From positions 1 through 23,250 of the forward strand of contig JBEHYB010000034.1 of the NCBI GenBank assembly GCA_048498395.1: 23,250 nucleotides of DNA. Direction: 5' to 3'. Source of the DNA: Micavibrio_B sp048498395 (GTDB taxonomy: Bacteria; Pseudomonadota; Alphaproteobacteria; Micavibrionales; Micavibrionaceae). Every line of letters begins with the position of its first letter. Within the stretch, counting starts at the first letter, position 1. The translations under genes and the position numbers were made by a program. Under the pieces are notes generated by a model that saw only the letters and a list, made by a program, of their open reading frames with translations, was not told the origin of the DNA and did no database searches. Shown in pieces: positions 7,242 through 14,007 of this stretch.

Positions 7242-8669
7242 CTAGAGATACGGCGAAACGAGGCGGAAAAGATTGTAAAGAAGCTGGCGTGACAGGGAAT
7301 ATTTCGTTGTGCGGATCCCGTCAGCCCGTACGCGCCTGCCCTCAAAAATCTCGGTCAATTGCGCGTTCAACGACGGATCATAACATTCCATGTTGATTTC
7401 AAAATTGAGATCGAGGCTTCGCGCGTCCCAGTTGCTCGAACCGATAAAGGACCACATATTGTCGATCAGGAATATCTTGCTGTGATCAAAAGGCTTCGGC
7501 GACTGGTATATTTTTATTCCAAACTGGAGAAGCTGCGGGAAATTGGCACGCATCGCCCAGTTAAAGAATAGAATATTGCTGCGCGCCGGTACGATGACCT
7601 CGACGGATACGCCGCGCAGCGATGCCGATTGCAATGCGCTCATCAGGACGAGATCGGGGATGAAATAAGGCGTTAGAATCCTGATACAATGTTCGGCAGC
7701 ATTGATCGCGCCCAACAACGTCCATTTCAGTTTCTGGTAATTTTCATCCGGCCCGTCGGGAAGAATGCGGCTGATGATCTTGCCGTCCCCACCCGTGTCC
7801 ACTGGCGGCAGCCTTATATGTTTATGTTTCGAAAAGAACCAGTCTTCGGCGAAGACCCGGTCGATCTGGCCGATGACAGGGCCGCGAATTTCAAAATGAA
7901 GATCCTGCACGGGCGATCGCGGATTGTTCTTAAGGATGTTACCTTCGCGGATATTGATCCCGCCGATAAAAGCCACTTTCCCATCGACTGATAATATTTT
8001 CCTGTGATTGCGCAAATTTATAAAGCGCGAGCGGGAAAACCATTTCGCCGGAAAGAACCGCGCGGTTTTAATACCGCAACGCCTGAGCTTCCAGTCCGCC
8101 ATGCGCCATTTATAGCCGAGGCCGATACCGTCTATCAGTATATGTATCGAAACATTGCGTTTATGCGCCGCGCACAGGGCATCAACAAATTTCTTGCCTG
8201 CACTGTCATAGTCGAAAATATAACTCGACATTAAAACGCTCTGCTGCGCGCTCTCAATTGCCTTGAGCATCTCTGGATATGTCTCATCGCCATTCACCAG
8301 GACTTTAACATGATTCCCCGGGAGATAATCCGCTTTGTGAATCGACAAGCCGCTATGCATCAGCGCGAGCCATTTCTCGGGAACGCTGTCTTTGAATTTG
8401 TCGACCGGGTTTAATTCGATCTCGTCTTCCCTGGGCCGCGCCCGCTTCGCATGCCGCCTGATACGGTTGATCCCGAATATCCAGTAGATAAAACTGCCAA
8501 GAAACGGCGACAGCAGAACGAGCCCGATCCAGCTGATGGCGGCCCCGTCATCATTTTTGCGCAACAGGATATGAATGGCCGTCGGAATGGAAATAAAGAG
8601 ATGCAGGAAGCCGAAGCTCCATGTCCATCCCGTCAGACTCATGTGAAGATGCGCTATGATATCGTGCAT
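7242..8669 (-). CDS. Cardiolipin synthase / phospholipase D family membrane enzyme
   Basis: A 475-residue protein with two N-terminal membrane segments (about 14-37 and 46-66) and two HKD catalytic motifs. The first is H222-x-K224-x4-D229 followed by GGIN, the second H396-x-K398-x4-D403 followed by GSSN. Length and layout match bacterial ClsA-type enzymes, which join two phosphatidylglycerol molecules to make cardiolipin in the inner membrane. Its start is 5 bases beyond the stop of dps with no clear Shine-Dalgarno sequence, suggesting translational coupling. A start at residue 10 (MSLTGW) is possible. The pairing with Dps and an Hsp70-like ATPase suggests a stress-related envelope role; this is inference. 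Confidence 0.92.
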   Translation of the reverse strand: MHDIIAHLHMSLTGWTWSFGFLHLFISIPTAIHILLRKNDDGAAISWIGLVLLSPFLGSFIYWIFGINRIRRHAKRARPREDEIELNPVDKFKDSVPEKWLALMHSGLSIHKADYLPGNHVKVLVNGDETYPEMLKAIESAQQSVLMSSYIFDYDSAGKKFVDALCAAHKRNVSIHILIDGIGLGYKWRMADWKLRRCGIKTARFFPAKWFSRSRFINLRNHRKILSVDGKVAFIGGINIREGNILKNNPRSPVQDLHFEIRGPVIGQIDRVFAEDWFFSKHKHIRLPPVDTGGDGKIISRILPDGPDENYQKLKWTLLGAINAAEHCIRILTPYFIPDLVLMSALQSASLRGVSVEVIVPARSNILFFNWAMRANFPQLLQFGIKIYQSPKPFDHSKIFLIDNMWSFIGSSNWDARSLDLNFEINMECYDPSLNAQLTEIFEGRRVRADGIRTTKYSLSRQLLYNLFRLVSPYL

Positions 8670-8674
8670 TATTG

Positions 8675-9151
8675 TTAATGGCTGTTATGGGACTCGACGA
8701 ACCATAATTGCTGATCGATAGCGCGGGTGATATTCGTGAACAGATCGGCCGTCGCCGGATCGTCGAATCCTTCCGCCTGTGCGATCGCCTCGCGCGTCGA
8801 TTGTCCGAAAGCGGCGAGCGCGGCGGAAACGGCGAACACATGCTGCTTCTCATCGGCGATGCCGAGCGGGTAAGGCACGAGGAAAGATTTATCAAGCGCG
8901 GTTTGCAGTCCGCCTTGCGCTACACCACCCAATGCGCCCGTACGTTCGGCGATCATGTCGGAAAATTCCTCGACTTCCGCCGCGACCTTGTCGAAAAGTT
9001 CATGAATGGCGATAAAGGCGGGCCCGCGCACGTTCCAGTGCGCAAGTTTGACCTGCGCATGCAGATCGATCGCCGCAGCCAGGTGCTTATTCAAAAGCTC
9101 GACCGCCTGACCCCTGATATTTTCCGAGAGCGTATTATGTGTGACATGCAT
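8675..9151 (-). CDS. dps: Dps-family ferritin-like DNA protection protein
   Basis: A 158-residue four-helix-bundle protein. The inter-subunit ferroxidase ligands have exactly the spacing of E. coli Dps: H38, H50, D54, D65, E69, within KLAHWNVRG, HELFD and DMIAER. Dps forms dodecamers that oxidise Fe(II) with hydrogen peroxide and store the iron, limiting Fenton damage. Some members also bind DNA through a charged N-terminal tail; here the tail is short and not strongly basic, so DNA binding is uncertain. It has a good AAGGGG ribosome site. It is the first gene of the leftward cluster with PLD and Hsp70, and is divergent from the TMEM175-type channel. Confidence 0.93.
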   Translation of the reverse strand: MHVTHNTLSENIRGQAVELLNKHLAAAIDLHAQVKLAHWNVRGPAFIAIHELFDKVAAEVEEFSDMIAERTGALGGVAQGGLQTALDKSFLVPYPLGIADEKQHVFAVSAALAAFGQSTREAIAQAEGFDDPATADLFTNITRAIDQQLWFVESHNSH

Positions 9152-9302
9152 GGTGAAATCCCCTTAAAATGACCTTTGTGCTTATAGATCTTTAAAATGG
9201 CACTCATCGGTGATTTTTCAATCGCAAACACCCGCAAATATGCCATAATCGGCGAAATAAAATCGACCTGATCGGGGAACTTAAAAAGGGGCCGGGCGTT
9301 AA

Positions 9303-9902
9303 ATGGCAAAAAAATTTACAACTGAAAGACTCGAAGCCTTCAGCGACGGTGTTATCGCTATTATCATCACCATCATGGTGCTTGAACTCAAAGTCCCGCA
9401 TGGCGCGGATTTCAACGCGCTGAAACCGCTCTTGCCGGTTTTCCTGAGTTACGTCCTCAGTTTTATCTATATCGGCATATACTGGAATAACCACCATCAC
9501 ATGCTGATGGCCACCGACAAGATCAACGGCAAAATTCTATGGGCCAATCTGCATTTGCTTTTCTGGCTCTCGCTTGTCCCTTTCACGACGGGCTGGATGG
9601 GAGAAAATCATTTTGAATCACTCCCTGTCGCGCTATACGGCGTAAATCTTTTATGCGCAGCGGCAGCTTATTCGATTTTGCAAAAAGTCATCATGATAAA
9701 GAACAGCGAATCCGTTATCTCCCGGGCATTGGCACATGACTTCAAAGGCCCGTTATCCCTCGTGCTTTATATGCTCGGAATAGGTTCTGCTTTTTACGTC
9801 AGCTGGCTGCCGGAGGTTTTCTACGTGGTGGTCGCGCTTATCTGGCTCGTGCCCGATTCCCGCATCGAACGGGAATTGTTCAGGACCCTGTCCGGCTCCT
9901 AA
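9303..9902 (+). CDS. TMEM175-family potassium channel (DUF1211)
   Basis: A 199-residue, six-helix membrane protein. It begins MAKKFTTERLEAFSDGVIAIIITIMVLELKVP, with the diagnostic RxxxFSDG motif in the first helix (FSDGV at about residues 13-17). Bacterial TMEM175 proteins form tetrameric K+-selective leak channels without the classical GYG selectivity filter. The single six-helix unit here is the usual bacterial size. It stands alone, transcribed away from dps, and is followed by an AT-rich gap. Physiological role in this organism is unknown. Confidence 0.9.
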   Translation: MAKKFTTERLEAFSDGVIAIIITIMVLELKVPHGADFNALKPLLPVFLSYVLSFIYIGIYWNNHHHMLMATDKINGKILWANLHLLFWLSLVPFTTGWMGENHFESLPVALYGVNLLCAAAAYSILQKVIMIKNSESVISRALAHDFKGPLSLVLYMLGIGSAFYVSWLPEVFYVVVALIWLVPDSRIERELFRTLSGS

Positions 9903-9955
9903 GGGACTGATTTAATTAAATAATAAAATATATTACCAAATGGTATAAAAAAGCA

Positions 9956-9984
9956 TTGACGCTTTAACTTTCCTCGCTTATATT
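9956..9984 (+). promoter_or_regulatory. Strong sigma-70-like promoter of the micro-ORF pair
   Basis: TTGACG (9956-9961), a 17-bp spacer and TATATT (9979-9984), close to consensus in both boxes and spacing. It lies in an AT-rich gap and is followed directly by a TetR-type operator covering the expected transcription start near 9991, so it reads as a strong but repressible promoter. Confidence 0.75.
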
Positions 9985-10000
9985 TGTACTTATCGGTACA
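9985..10000. promoter_or_regulatory. TetR-type operator (copy 1) over the micro-ORF promoter start site
   Basis: TGTACTTATCGGTACA, an inverted repeat with perfect TGTAC/GTACA arms and a 6-bp centre. It matches 14 of 16 positions with the site upstream of the neighbouring tetR at 11008-11023 (TGTACTTATAGGTATA). The shared sequence and the position immediately after the -10 box indicate that the same regulator represses both promoters. Confidence 0.75.
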
Positions 10001-10025
10001 CAATACAGAATATAAAGGAAAAGCC

Positions 10026-10169
10026 ATGAAACATTTCAGAAAAACGACCCCGATCCTCGACCGTGCCAATAACCGTGAAGATGACTATCTGGCGGAACTT
10101 GCGTACAGGGCTTATGCTGCCAGTTCCCTCGATATTCGTGATTCTTCAATCTCGAAATGGATCAACTAG
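10026..10169 (+). CDS. Micro-protein of 47 residues, function unknown
   Basis: The peptide begins MKHFRKTTPILDRANNREDD and ends SSISKWIN. It is soluble-looking: a basic N-terminus, an acidic/Ala-rich middle (LAELAYRAYAAS) that could form one amphipathic helix, and no membrane segment or signal peptide. The start is chosen because AAGGA at 10015-10019 is an ideal ribosome site 6 bases before the ATG; an upstream in-frame ATG would lie inside the operator. It is the first gene after a strong, TetR-operator-bearing promoter. A second micro-ORF follows after 14 bases. I do not recognise the family. The clear expression signals make it a probable real gene. Confidence 0.65.
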   Translation: MKHFRKTTPILDRANNREDDYLAELAYRAYAASSLDIRDSSISKWIN

Positions 10170-10183
10170 AAAGATAGCCCGCC

Positions 10184-10330
10184 ATGCAACAGCAACCAGT
10201 CAATTTTCAAAATTTATTTTTCTCGAAATCAATGCGCCAGTCTTTCAACACCGAAGTCTCTCGTTTTGAATCCGATGAATACGAACCGGCAATCCTGAAA
10301 TGGCTGCGTGCGAACGACAACGATCGCTGA
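10184..10330 (+). CDS. Micro-protein of 48 residues, function unknown
   Basis: The ORF begins MQQQPVNFQNLFFSKSMRQS and ends AILKWLRANDNDR, stopping 19 bases before a strong terminator hairpin. The middle is acidic (FESDEYEP) and there is no membrane segment. It sits 14 bases behind the 47-residue micro-ORF and, with the promoter at 9956 and the terminator at 10350, makes a compact two-gene transcript. The ribosome site (AAGATAG) is weak. Both micro-proteins end with a K-W pair close to the C-terminus (SKWIN and LKWLRANDNDR), which may or may not be meaningful. No family recognised. Confidence 0.5.
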   Translation: MQQQPVNFQNLFFSKSMRQSFNTEVSRFESDEYEPAILKWLRANDNDR

Positions 10331-10349
10331 TGCCACGGGGTCACTCCCG

Positions 10350-10393
10350 CCATTAAAAAAGCCCGCCGGAATACAGGCGGGCTTTTTTAATGG
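10350..10393. terminator. Bidirectional intrinsic terminator
   Basis: A perfect 18-bp inverted repeat, CCATTAAAAAAGCCCGCC (10350-10367) and its complement at 10376-10393, with an 8-base loop. The GCCCGCC core is flanked by six A residues on one side and six T residues on the other, so it works in both directions. It separates the rightward micro-ORF transcript from the leftward tetR, whose stop lies 8 bases beyond. Confidence 0.92.
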
Positions 10394-10400
10394 ATGTCTT

Positions 10401-10988
10401 TTAAACCGGCAAAATCTTGAGGGCGTTTTCCACGATCTTGGCCAGCTCCTCGCCGCATGTACCGCTTGAACTTTGTACGGACATACCGTGCAATATAGTC
10501 GTATAAAACCGCGCCAATGCCTTTGTATCAGTCTTCGGCGGCAGTTCCTTATCCTTAAGGCCTTTCTCGAAACGCTCATGCAGAAGGGCAAACATTTCCT
10601 CGCGGCGCTTGGTGGCTTCCAAACGAACTTTTTCCGCTTCGTCACTGCAGGCCAGCGCGCCCTGCACGGCCATACAGCCTTTTGGAGATTTGTTACAGGC
10701 ATAGGCACCAGCCGCACCCATCAGGAAATTTTCAATCGCGTCATGGAGTTTCGGAGCGCTCAAAGCTTCGCGTGCCTTCTCCATCGATTTCTTGAGATAA
10801 AGCTCGAGCGCCTTGCGGAATAATTCTTCCTTGTTGCCGAAGGCGGAATAAATGCTCGGACGGTTGATGCCCATCGCATCGGTCAGGTCAGGCATCGACG
10901 TGCCTTCATAACCCTTCTGCCAGAAGACATGCATCGCCTGGTCCAGGGCTTTATCGTAATCAAATTCGCGGGGTCTTCCGGCTGTCAT
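10401..10988 (-). CDS. TetR-family transcriptional regulator
   Basis: A 195-residue protein starting MTAGRPREFDYDKALDQAM, with the TetR helix-turn-helix DLTDAMGINRPSIYSAFGNKEELF (about residues 32-55). The C-terminal domain resembles the group with a conserved cysteine region (YACNKSPKGCMAVQGALAC); the cysteines at about 95, 102 and 112 could allow redox or electrophile sensing. I chose the ATG at 10986-10988, which has GGA 9 bases upstream and gives the usual GRPREF N-terminus; an ATG at 10998-11000 adds four residues. An operator-like site 20 bases upstream matches one at the micro-ORF promoter, suggesting autorepression plus control of that transcript. A flavin reductase-like gene lies 66 bp upstream on the same strand. 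Confidence 0.92.
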   Translation of the reverse strand: MTAGRPREFDYDKALDQAMHVFWQKGYEGTSMPDLTDAMGINRPSIYSAFGNKEELFRKALELYLKKSMEKAREALSAPKLHDAIENFLMGAAGAYACNKSPKGCMAVQGALACSDEAEKVRLEATKRREEMFALLHERFEKGLKDKELPPKTDTKALARFYTTILHGMSVQSSSGTCGEELAKIVENALKILPV

Positions 10989-11007
10989 ACTGCATTCCAT
11001 CCCATAT

Positions 11008-11023
11008 TGTACTTATAGGTATA
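11008..11023. promoter_or_regulatory. TetR-type operator (copy 2) upstream of tetR
   Basis: TGTACTTATAGGTATA, an imperfect inverted repeat and a 14/16 match to the operator at 9985-10000. It lies between the flavin reductase gene and tetR, 20 bases before the tetR ATG, overlapping AT-rich sequence suitable for a -10 box. It probably mediates autoregulation. Confidence 0.7.
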
Positions 11024-11066
11024 TAATATGTGCTTTTATTGAAAAAGTCCATAGAAATAATGGAAT

Positions 11067-11624
11067 TTACAGGTTCCCGGGCTTGAATTTCTTCCGCATG
11101 TTCAGGCTTTTGCCCGAAATCATGAAATCGCCTTCTCCACGATAATGGATGGTGCGCGGATGTTTGGGCGCACGCGCGACCTGCGCTTTCACGATTTCGA
11201 AGATAAAGAAATTATATTTGTCGATCAGCCGCGCGTCATGCAGCCTGCATTCGAAACTGGCATAACATTCCCTGATCAGCGGCGCTTTGACCTTTTTCGC
11301 CTTTACGGGAGTCAGTTTGAATTTCTCGAATTTATCAACTTCGCTGCCCGTGCAATTGCCGATACCGACGATCTTTGTCTTCATATCAAGGGTTGGAATA
11401 TTGATGACACACTCTTTGCTTTTGCGGATCAGGTCGAAACTGTGATTGGCCCCGGAGATGATACAGCCGACCAGCGACGGCGTGAATTCCATCACCGTAT
11501 ACCATCCCATCGTCATGATATCGGTTTCATCCCTGTATCTGGAACTGACGAGCACGATCGGACCGGGCTCGAGATACTGCCGCGCTTTTTCAACCGGGAA
11601 ATTCTTCTTGGCTTGAACCGCCAT
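11067..11624 (-). CDS. Flavin reductase-like, FMN-binding split-barrel protein
   Basis: A 185-residue protein of the flavin reductase-like (split beta-barrel) family. Family features include PGPIVLVSSRYRDETDIMTMGWYTVMEFTPSLVGCIIS near the N-terminus (flavin-binding strands) and SFDLIRKSKECVINIPTLDM. Members bind FMN and either reduce it with NAD(P)H for a partner monooxygenase or act on other substrates. The partner is not evident here. It starts 8 bases after the stop of a 44-residue gene and lies 66 bp upstream of tetR, all leftward. Association with a Cys-containing TetR suggests a redox or xenobiotic response; this is inference. Confidence 0.85.
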   Translation of the reverse strand: MAVQAKKNFPVEKARQYLEPGPIVLVSSRYRDETDIMTMGWYTVMEFTPSLVGCIISGANHSFDLIRKSKECVINIPTLDMKTKIVGIGNCTGSEVDKFEKFKLTPVKAKKVKAPLIRECYASFECRLHDARLIDKYNFFIFEIVKAQVARAPKHPRTIHYRGEGDFMISGKSLNMRKKFKPGNL

Positions 11625-11632
11625 GACAGGCT

Positions 11633-11767
11633 TCAGCCTTTTTTATGCTTGAAATACTGGACCTGCCGCTCGCGCTTCTCGGCCCCTTCCTTCGTGTCGT
11701 AAGTGCCGAGATTCTTGCCTTTTTTGGATTCGAGGCGATAGCCTTGCCTAACCTTCTTGATTGTCAT
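11633..11767 (-). CDS. Small basic protein of 44 residues, conserved-looking hypothetical
   Basis: The peptide begins MTIKKVRQGYRLESKKGKNL, continues GTYDTKEGAEKRERQVQYFKH and ends KKG. It is very basic and resembles a widespread class of small hypothetical proteins with the pattern 'K..gGY.l.Sk.GKnLGty.tk.eAekRerqVqyFKh', seen in proteobacteria and phages; this is from memory and the function is unknown to me. A strong AAAGGAG ribosome site lies 6-12 bases upstream of the ATG. It is followed after 8 bases by the flavin reductase-like gene, so the two form an operon. The coding pattern and ribosome site support a real gene. Confidence 0.75.
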   Translation of the reverse strand: MTIKKVRQGYRLESKKGKNLGTYDTKEGAEKRERQVQYFKHKKG

Positions 11768-11824
11768 GGGAATTCTCCTTTACCCGTTGCAAACACGCCC
11801 GGGACGGGGAAGTTCCGCTGTAAC

Positions 11825-12331
11825 CTAACGGGAAAGGTTGAGCTGCGCGACGGCCTTGGCTGCCGTCTCGATAATATAATCGGCACGGCTTTTGCCGCTT
11901 AAATCCAGATGCGGATCGTCATGGCGGTTGACAATTCCCATCTCGGCCATGATCTTGCCAACGGTCCATTGCTCGAAACCGCGCTCGCGCGCTATCTCAA
12001 CCGCAGCCGCAGGAAATTCCACGCCGTCGCTCAGCGTATATTGAGGATCTTCATCACCCCTGGCGATCGCGACGACGGCGCGATCGATATAACGGCCAGC
12101 CTCGTTGAAGATTCCGTTCTCGACACTGTAATAATAATCGGCACCGGGATGAACCACGCGCGCGTTGCGAATACGGTTGAACGCACCAGTCAACGTCTCA
12201 TCATCAAATGGCTGCTCGTTCACACCGGACGGGACTTTACAGGGAATGATGTTCGCTCCCTCACAACCGGCAAAAGCCAATCTACAGCTACGGACCTTAA
12301 GTTCGCTTTCGCTCGTGACGATGATATCCAT
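11825..12331 (-). CDS. yjjX: YjjX-type inosine/xanthosine triphosphatase (DUF84 NTPase)
   Basis: A 168-residue protein of the non-canonical purine NTPase family (E. coli YjjX is about 170 residues). Recognised by the N-terminal strand MDIIVTSESELKVRS, VPSGVNEQPFDDETLTGAFNRIRNAR (the family's 'VxSGVxxQPxxxxET..GAxNRA' region), the ENG motif in YYYSVENGIF and a C-terminal LSGKSRADYI-type segment. Such enzymes hydrolyse ITP and XTP, clearing deaminated purines from the nucleotide pool. The start at 12331 has AAAGGAAA 8 bases upstream; an upstream in-frame ATG at 12358 lacks this. The gene is divergent from an HD-domain nucleotidase with a 99-bp gap, so two nucleotide-pool enzymes share an intergenic region. 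Confidence 0.88.
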   Translation of the reverse strand: MDIIVTSESELKVRSCRLAFAGCEGANIIPCKVPSGVNEQPFDDETLTGAFNRIRNARVVHPGADYYYSVENGIFNEAGRYIDRAVVAIARGDEDPQYTLSDGVEFPAAAVEIARERGFEQWTVGKIMAEMGIVNRHDDPHLDLSGKSRADYIIETAAKAVAQLNLSR

Positions 12332-12430
12332 GTACGCATTTCCTTTTATATGTCGCATTTACACCTGTTCTGGAAATTATGTCTATAAATTTCCTTGCAT
12401 ATCCCATGATTGCCGCATTATAGAAAATAT

Positions 12431-13006
12431 ATGAGTTTTGAGTTCTATCACGAAGTTGGAAAACTGAAAGCGCTGCCGCGCACCGGCTGGGTGAAGCGCG
12501 GCATCCCCAATCCCGAAACCGTCGCCGAACATATGTACCGTTCGCAATTCATTGCTTACGATCTCGCGAAAATTCTCGGGGCCGATCCGATCGCCTGTGC
12601 GCATATGATGATGATCCACGATCTGCCCGAAGCGCGCGCCGGCGACATCACGCCAGGTTGCGGAATCTCGCGCGAGGAAAAAGCGGCGCGCGAACTCAAG
12701 GCCGCGCAGGAACTCGCCGAACTGAGCGGCAATCCGGAATTTCTGGATGTTTTTATCGAATACGAAGAAAAGAAAACCCTGCGCTCGCATATTTGTAATG
12801 ACGCGGACAAACTGGAATGCCTTGTTCAGGCCCTGGAATATGCGCGCCTCTATCCAGAGAAACGCCCCCTGTTCGAAAGTTTCTGGCCCTACGCCGAAGC
12901 GGCGTTATTAACCGTGCCCGGCAAGGAAATGTTCGCGGAATTATTGAAGCAGAAACACGCCCTGCCCTTTTATCCAGCAGTTGGCGGCACAGCGCCCGCG
13001 CCGTGA
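12431..13006 (+). CDS. HD-domain phosphohydrolase, YfbR/HDDC2-like 5'-deoxynucleotidase
   Basis: A 191-residue HD protein. It begins MSFEFYHEVGKLKALPRTGW, continues NPETVAEHMYR (H34), MMIHDLPEARAGDI (H63-D64, E67, D72) and ends the metal site in CNDADKLECLVQALEY. This is the H...HD...D signature of the YfbR/HDDC2 group, which removes the 5' phosphate from dNMPs. The RTGW motif before the first histidine is typical of the group. I prefer the ATG at 12431 because homologues usually start just before the 'VGKLK.LPRTGW' block; an ATG at 12410 would add seven residues. Neither has a strong ribosome site. Confidence 0.87.
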   Translation: MSFEFYHEVGKLKALPRTGWVKRGIPNPETVAEHMYRSQFIAYDLAKILGADPIACAHMMMIHDLPEARAGDITPGCGISREEKAARELKAAQELAELSGNPEFLDVFIEYEEKKTLRSHICNDADKLECLVQALEYARLYPEKRPLFESFWPYAEAALLTVPGKEMFAELLKQKHALPFYPAVGGTAPAP

Positions 13007-13089
13007 TTTTTACGATCTGTTAATCTACATATAACATTAACATTTTTGTTCTAATCTATAGGCAATATTTATGAACGGGGAAAACGATC

Positions 13090-13383
13090 ATGCCTGCATA
13101 TACTGTCGTTCTTAGAAAAGACGGAATTGAACTGCCTGCCGGCATCCAGCAATCTTTCGAAAGCGCGGCGAATACACCAAATTTTGCAGCCGAACTCTTA
13201 TATGCTTTCTCCGAAGCCGGCGGCATTCCATCAAGCGGTAACGGCTGGACCCACATGCAAGTCTATGACGGCTATGTCGGCGGCAAACAATCCGTACCCG
13301 ATGATTTGAAACCAGTTATAAATCTCACCCGCGACGACGTGCAAATTCTTCAGGACACTCATCACATCAGATTCAGGATGTGA
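13090..13383 (+). CDS. Hypothetical protein of 97 residues
   Basis: A small protein starting MPAYTVVLRKDGIELPAGI and ending DTHHIRFRM. It is mixed alpha/beta in appearance with no signal peptide, membrane segment or cysteine. The segment SGNGWTHMQVYDGYVGGKQ is Gly- and aromatic-rich. The ribosome site is GGGGA, 10 bases before the ATG. Codon use matches the neighbouring core genes, so it is probably real. It stands alone between the HD protein and a convergent merR and is followed by a repeat element shared with the restriction-modification island. No family recognised. Confidence 0.7.
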   Translation: MPAYTVVLRKDGIELPAGIQQSFESAANTPNFAAELLYAFSEAGGIPSSGNGWTHMQVYDGYVGGKQSVPDDLKPVINLTRDDVQILQDTHHIRFRM

Positions 13384-13392
13384 TTTTTAAAA

Positions 13393-13429
13393 CCTCTTCG
13401 TTGAAAAATTGCATGCTCCGCGTCTTCGC
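13393..13429. repeat. Dispersed repeat copy A, 37 bp
   Basis: 29 of 37 positions match copy B at 15751-15787 in the same orientation. Read on the minus strand, both copies encode S-E-D-x-E-x-A-I-F-Q-R-R shortly before a stop codon, and several differences fall at codon third positions. The two copies flank the merR-tauE-xre block. Confidence 0.6.
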
Positions 13430-13546
13430 TTAAAGATTTTTCGGTCAGATGATCTTTTGTCGCGAATGGCTTTCCCGCTATGATAAATGCCTTTATCAAC
13501 GCGCCCCGCTTATTGATTATGACGCTCCTTGAATATCGCCCGTGAG

Positions 13547-13945
13547 TCAGCTCCTCGATCGTGAAGATTTCTTTGCAGACAGGCGCAGAAGCCTTTTGAA
13601 TTTCGGGCATTCGAAATGGCTCGGTGCCTTGCAGGCTGCGGCATGTAAAAGCCCTTTGCGCATCATGGCCATCTGCCTGATTTGCCACTCCAGCTCATCC
13701 GCCTTGGCAATGAGCCGCGACCTGTCGATCTTTCTGCCTGATTGAACCAGCATCCTAATATCGCTCAAAGAAAATCCAGCATCCCGGGCGAGGGAAATGA
13801 CCGCCAGACGCTCGAGAACGCTATCGTCAAACAATCGCCTTAAGCCCTTCCTGCCGATGGATTTTATCAGTCCTTTTTCCTCGTAAAACCGGATGGTTGA
13901 GGCCGGCAGGCCCATAGCCTTAGAGACTCCATTTATATCCAACAT
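13547..13945 (-). CDS. MerR-family transcriptional activator
   Basis: A 132-residue protein with the MerR winged helix at the N-terminus (DINGVSKAMGLPASTIRFYEEKGLI, then RRLFDDSVLERLAVISLARDAGFSLSDIRMLV). A dimerisation helix follows (about 75-100), then a C-terminal segment with two cysteines (AACKAPSHFECPKF). It lacks the four-cysteine iron-sulfur motif of SoxR. The open frame extends upstream to 14212, but the MerR start at 13943-13945 is clear. It is divergent from a TauE/SafE transporter across a classical MerR operator-promoter, so it very likely activates that gene. The two C-terminal cysteines could bind metal or sense oxidants or electrophiles. Inducer unknown. Confidence 0.9.
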   Translation of the reverse strand: MLDINGVSKAMGLPASTIRFYEEKGLIKSIGRKGLRRLFDDSVLERLAVISLARDAGFSLSDIRMLVQSGRKIDRSRLIAKADELEWQIRQMAMMRKGLLHAAACKAPSHFECPKFKRLLRLSAKKSSRSRS

Positions 13946-13950
13946 AATGA

Positions 13951-13981
13951 TTGACCTCAAGTTAACTTGAAGTGGCATAAT
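13951..13981 (+). promoter_or_regulatory. MerR-type promoter with 19-bp spacer driving the TauE/SafE gene
   Basis: TTGACC (13951-13956) and CATAAT (13976-13981) are separated by a 19-bp spacer, the over-long spacing that MerR proteins correct by twisting DNA. The spacer holds the perfect palindrome TCAAGTTAACTTGA (13957-13970), which extends to 20 bp (13954-13973) with one mismatched pair. The core resembles the SoxR box, although the encoded regulator is not SoxR. Confidence 0.88.
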
Positions 13982-14007
13982 GAACCAGACAAAGGAGTTT
14001 TGCAACG

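Noticed and set aside
7196..7345. Fifty-residue N-terminal extension of the Hsp70-like protein
   Set aside because: It overlaps the end of the PLD gene, is Arg/Phe/Ser-rich without Hsp70 character, and the ATG at 7195 precedes the conserved nucleotide-binding motif directly.
13430..13546. Minus-strand frame (SRSVIINKRGALIKAFIIAG, then repeat copy A) as a gene fragment
   Set aside because: It reads somewhat like protein, but it overlaps the merR 3' end, has no start signal and matches no family I know; only the shared 37-bp tail is reported.
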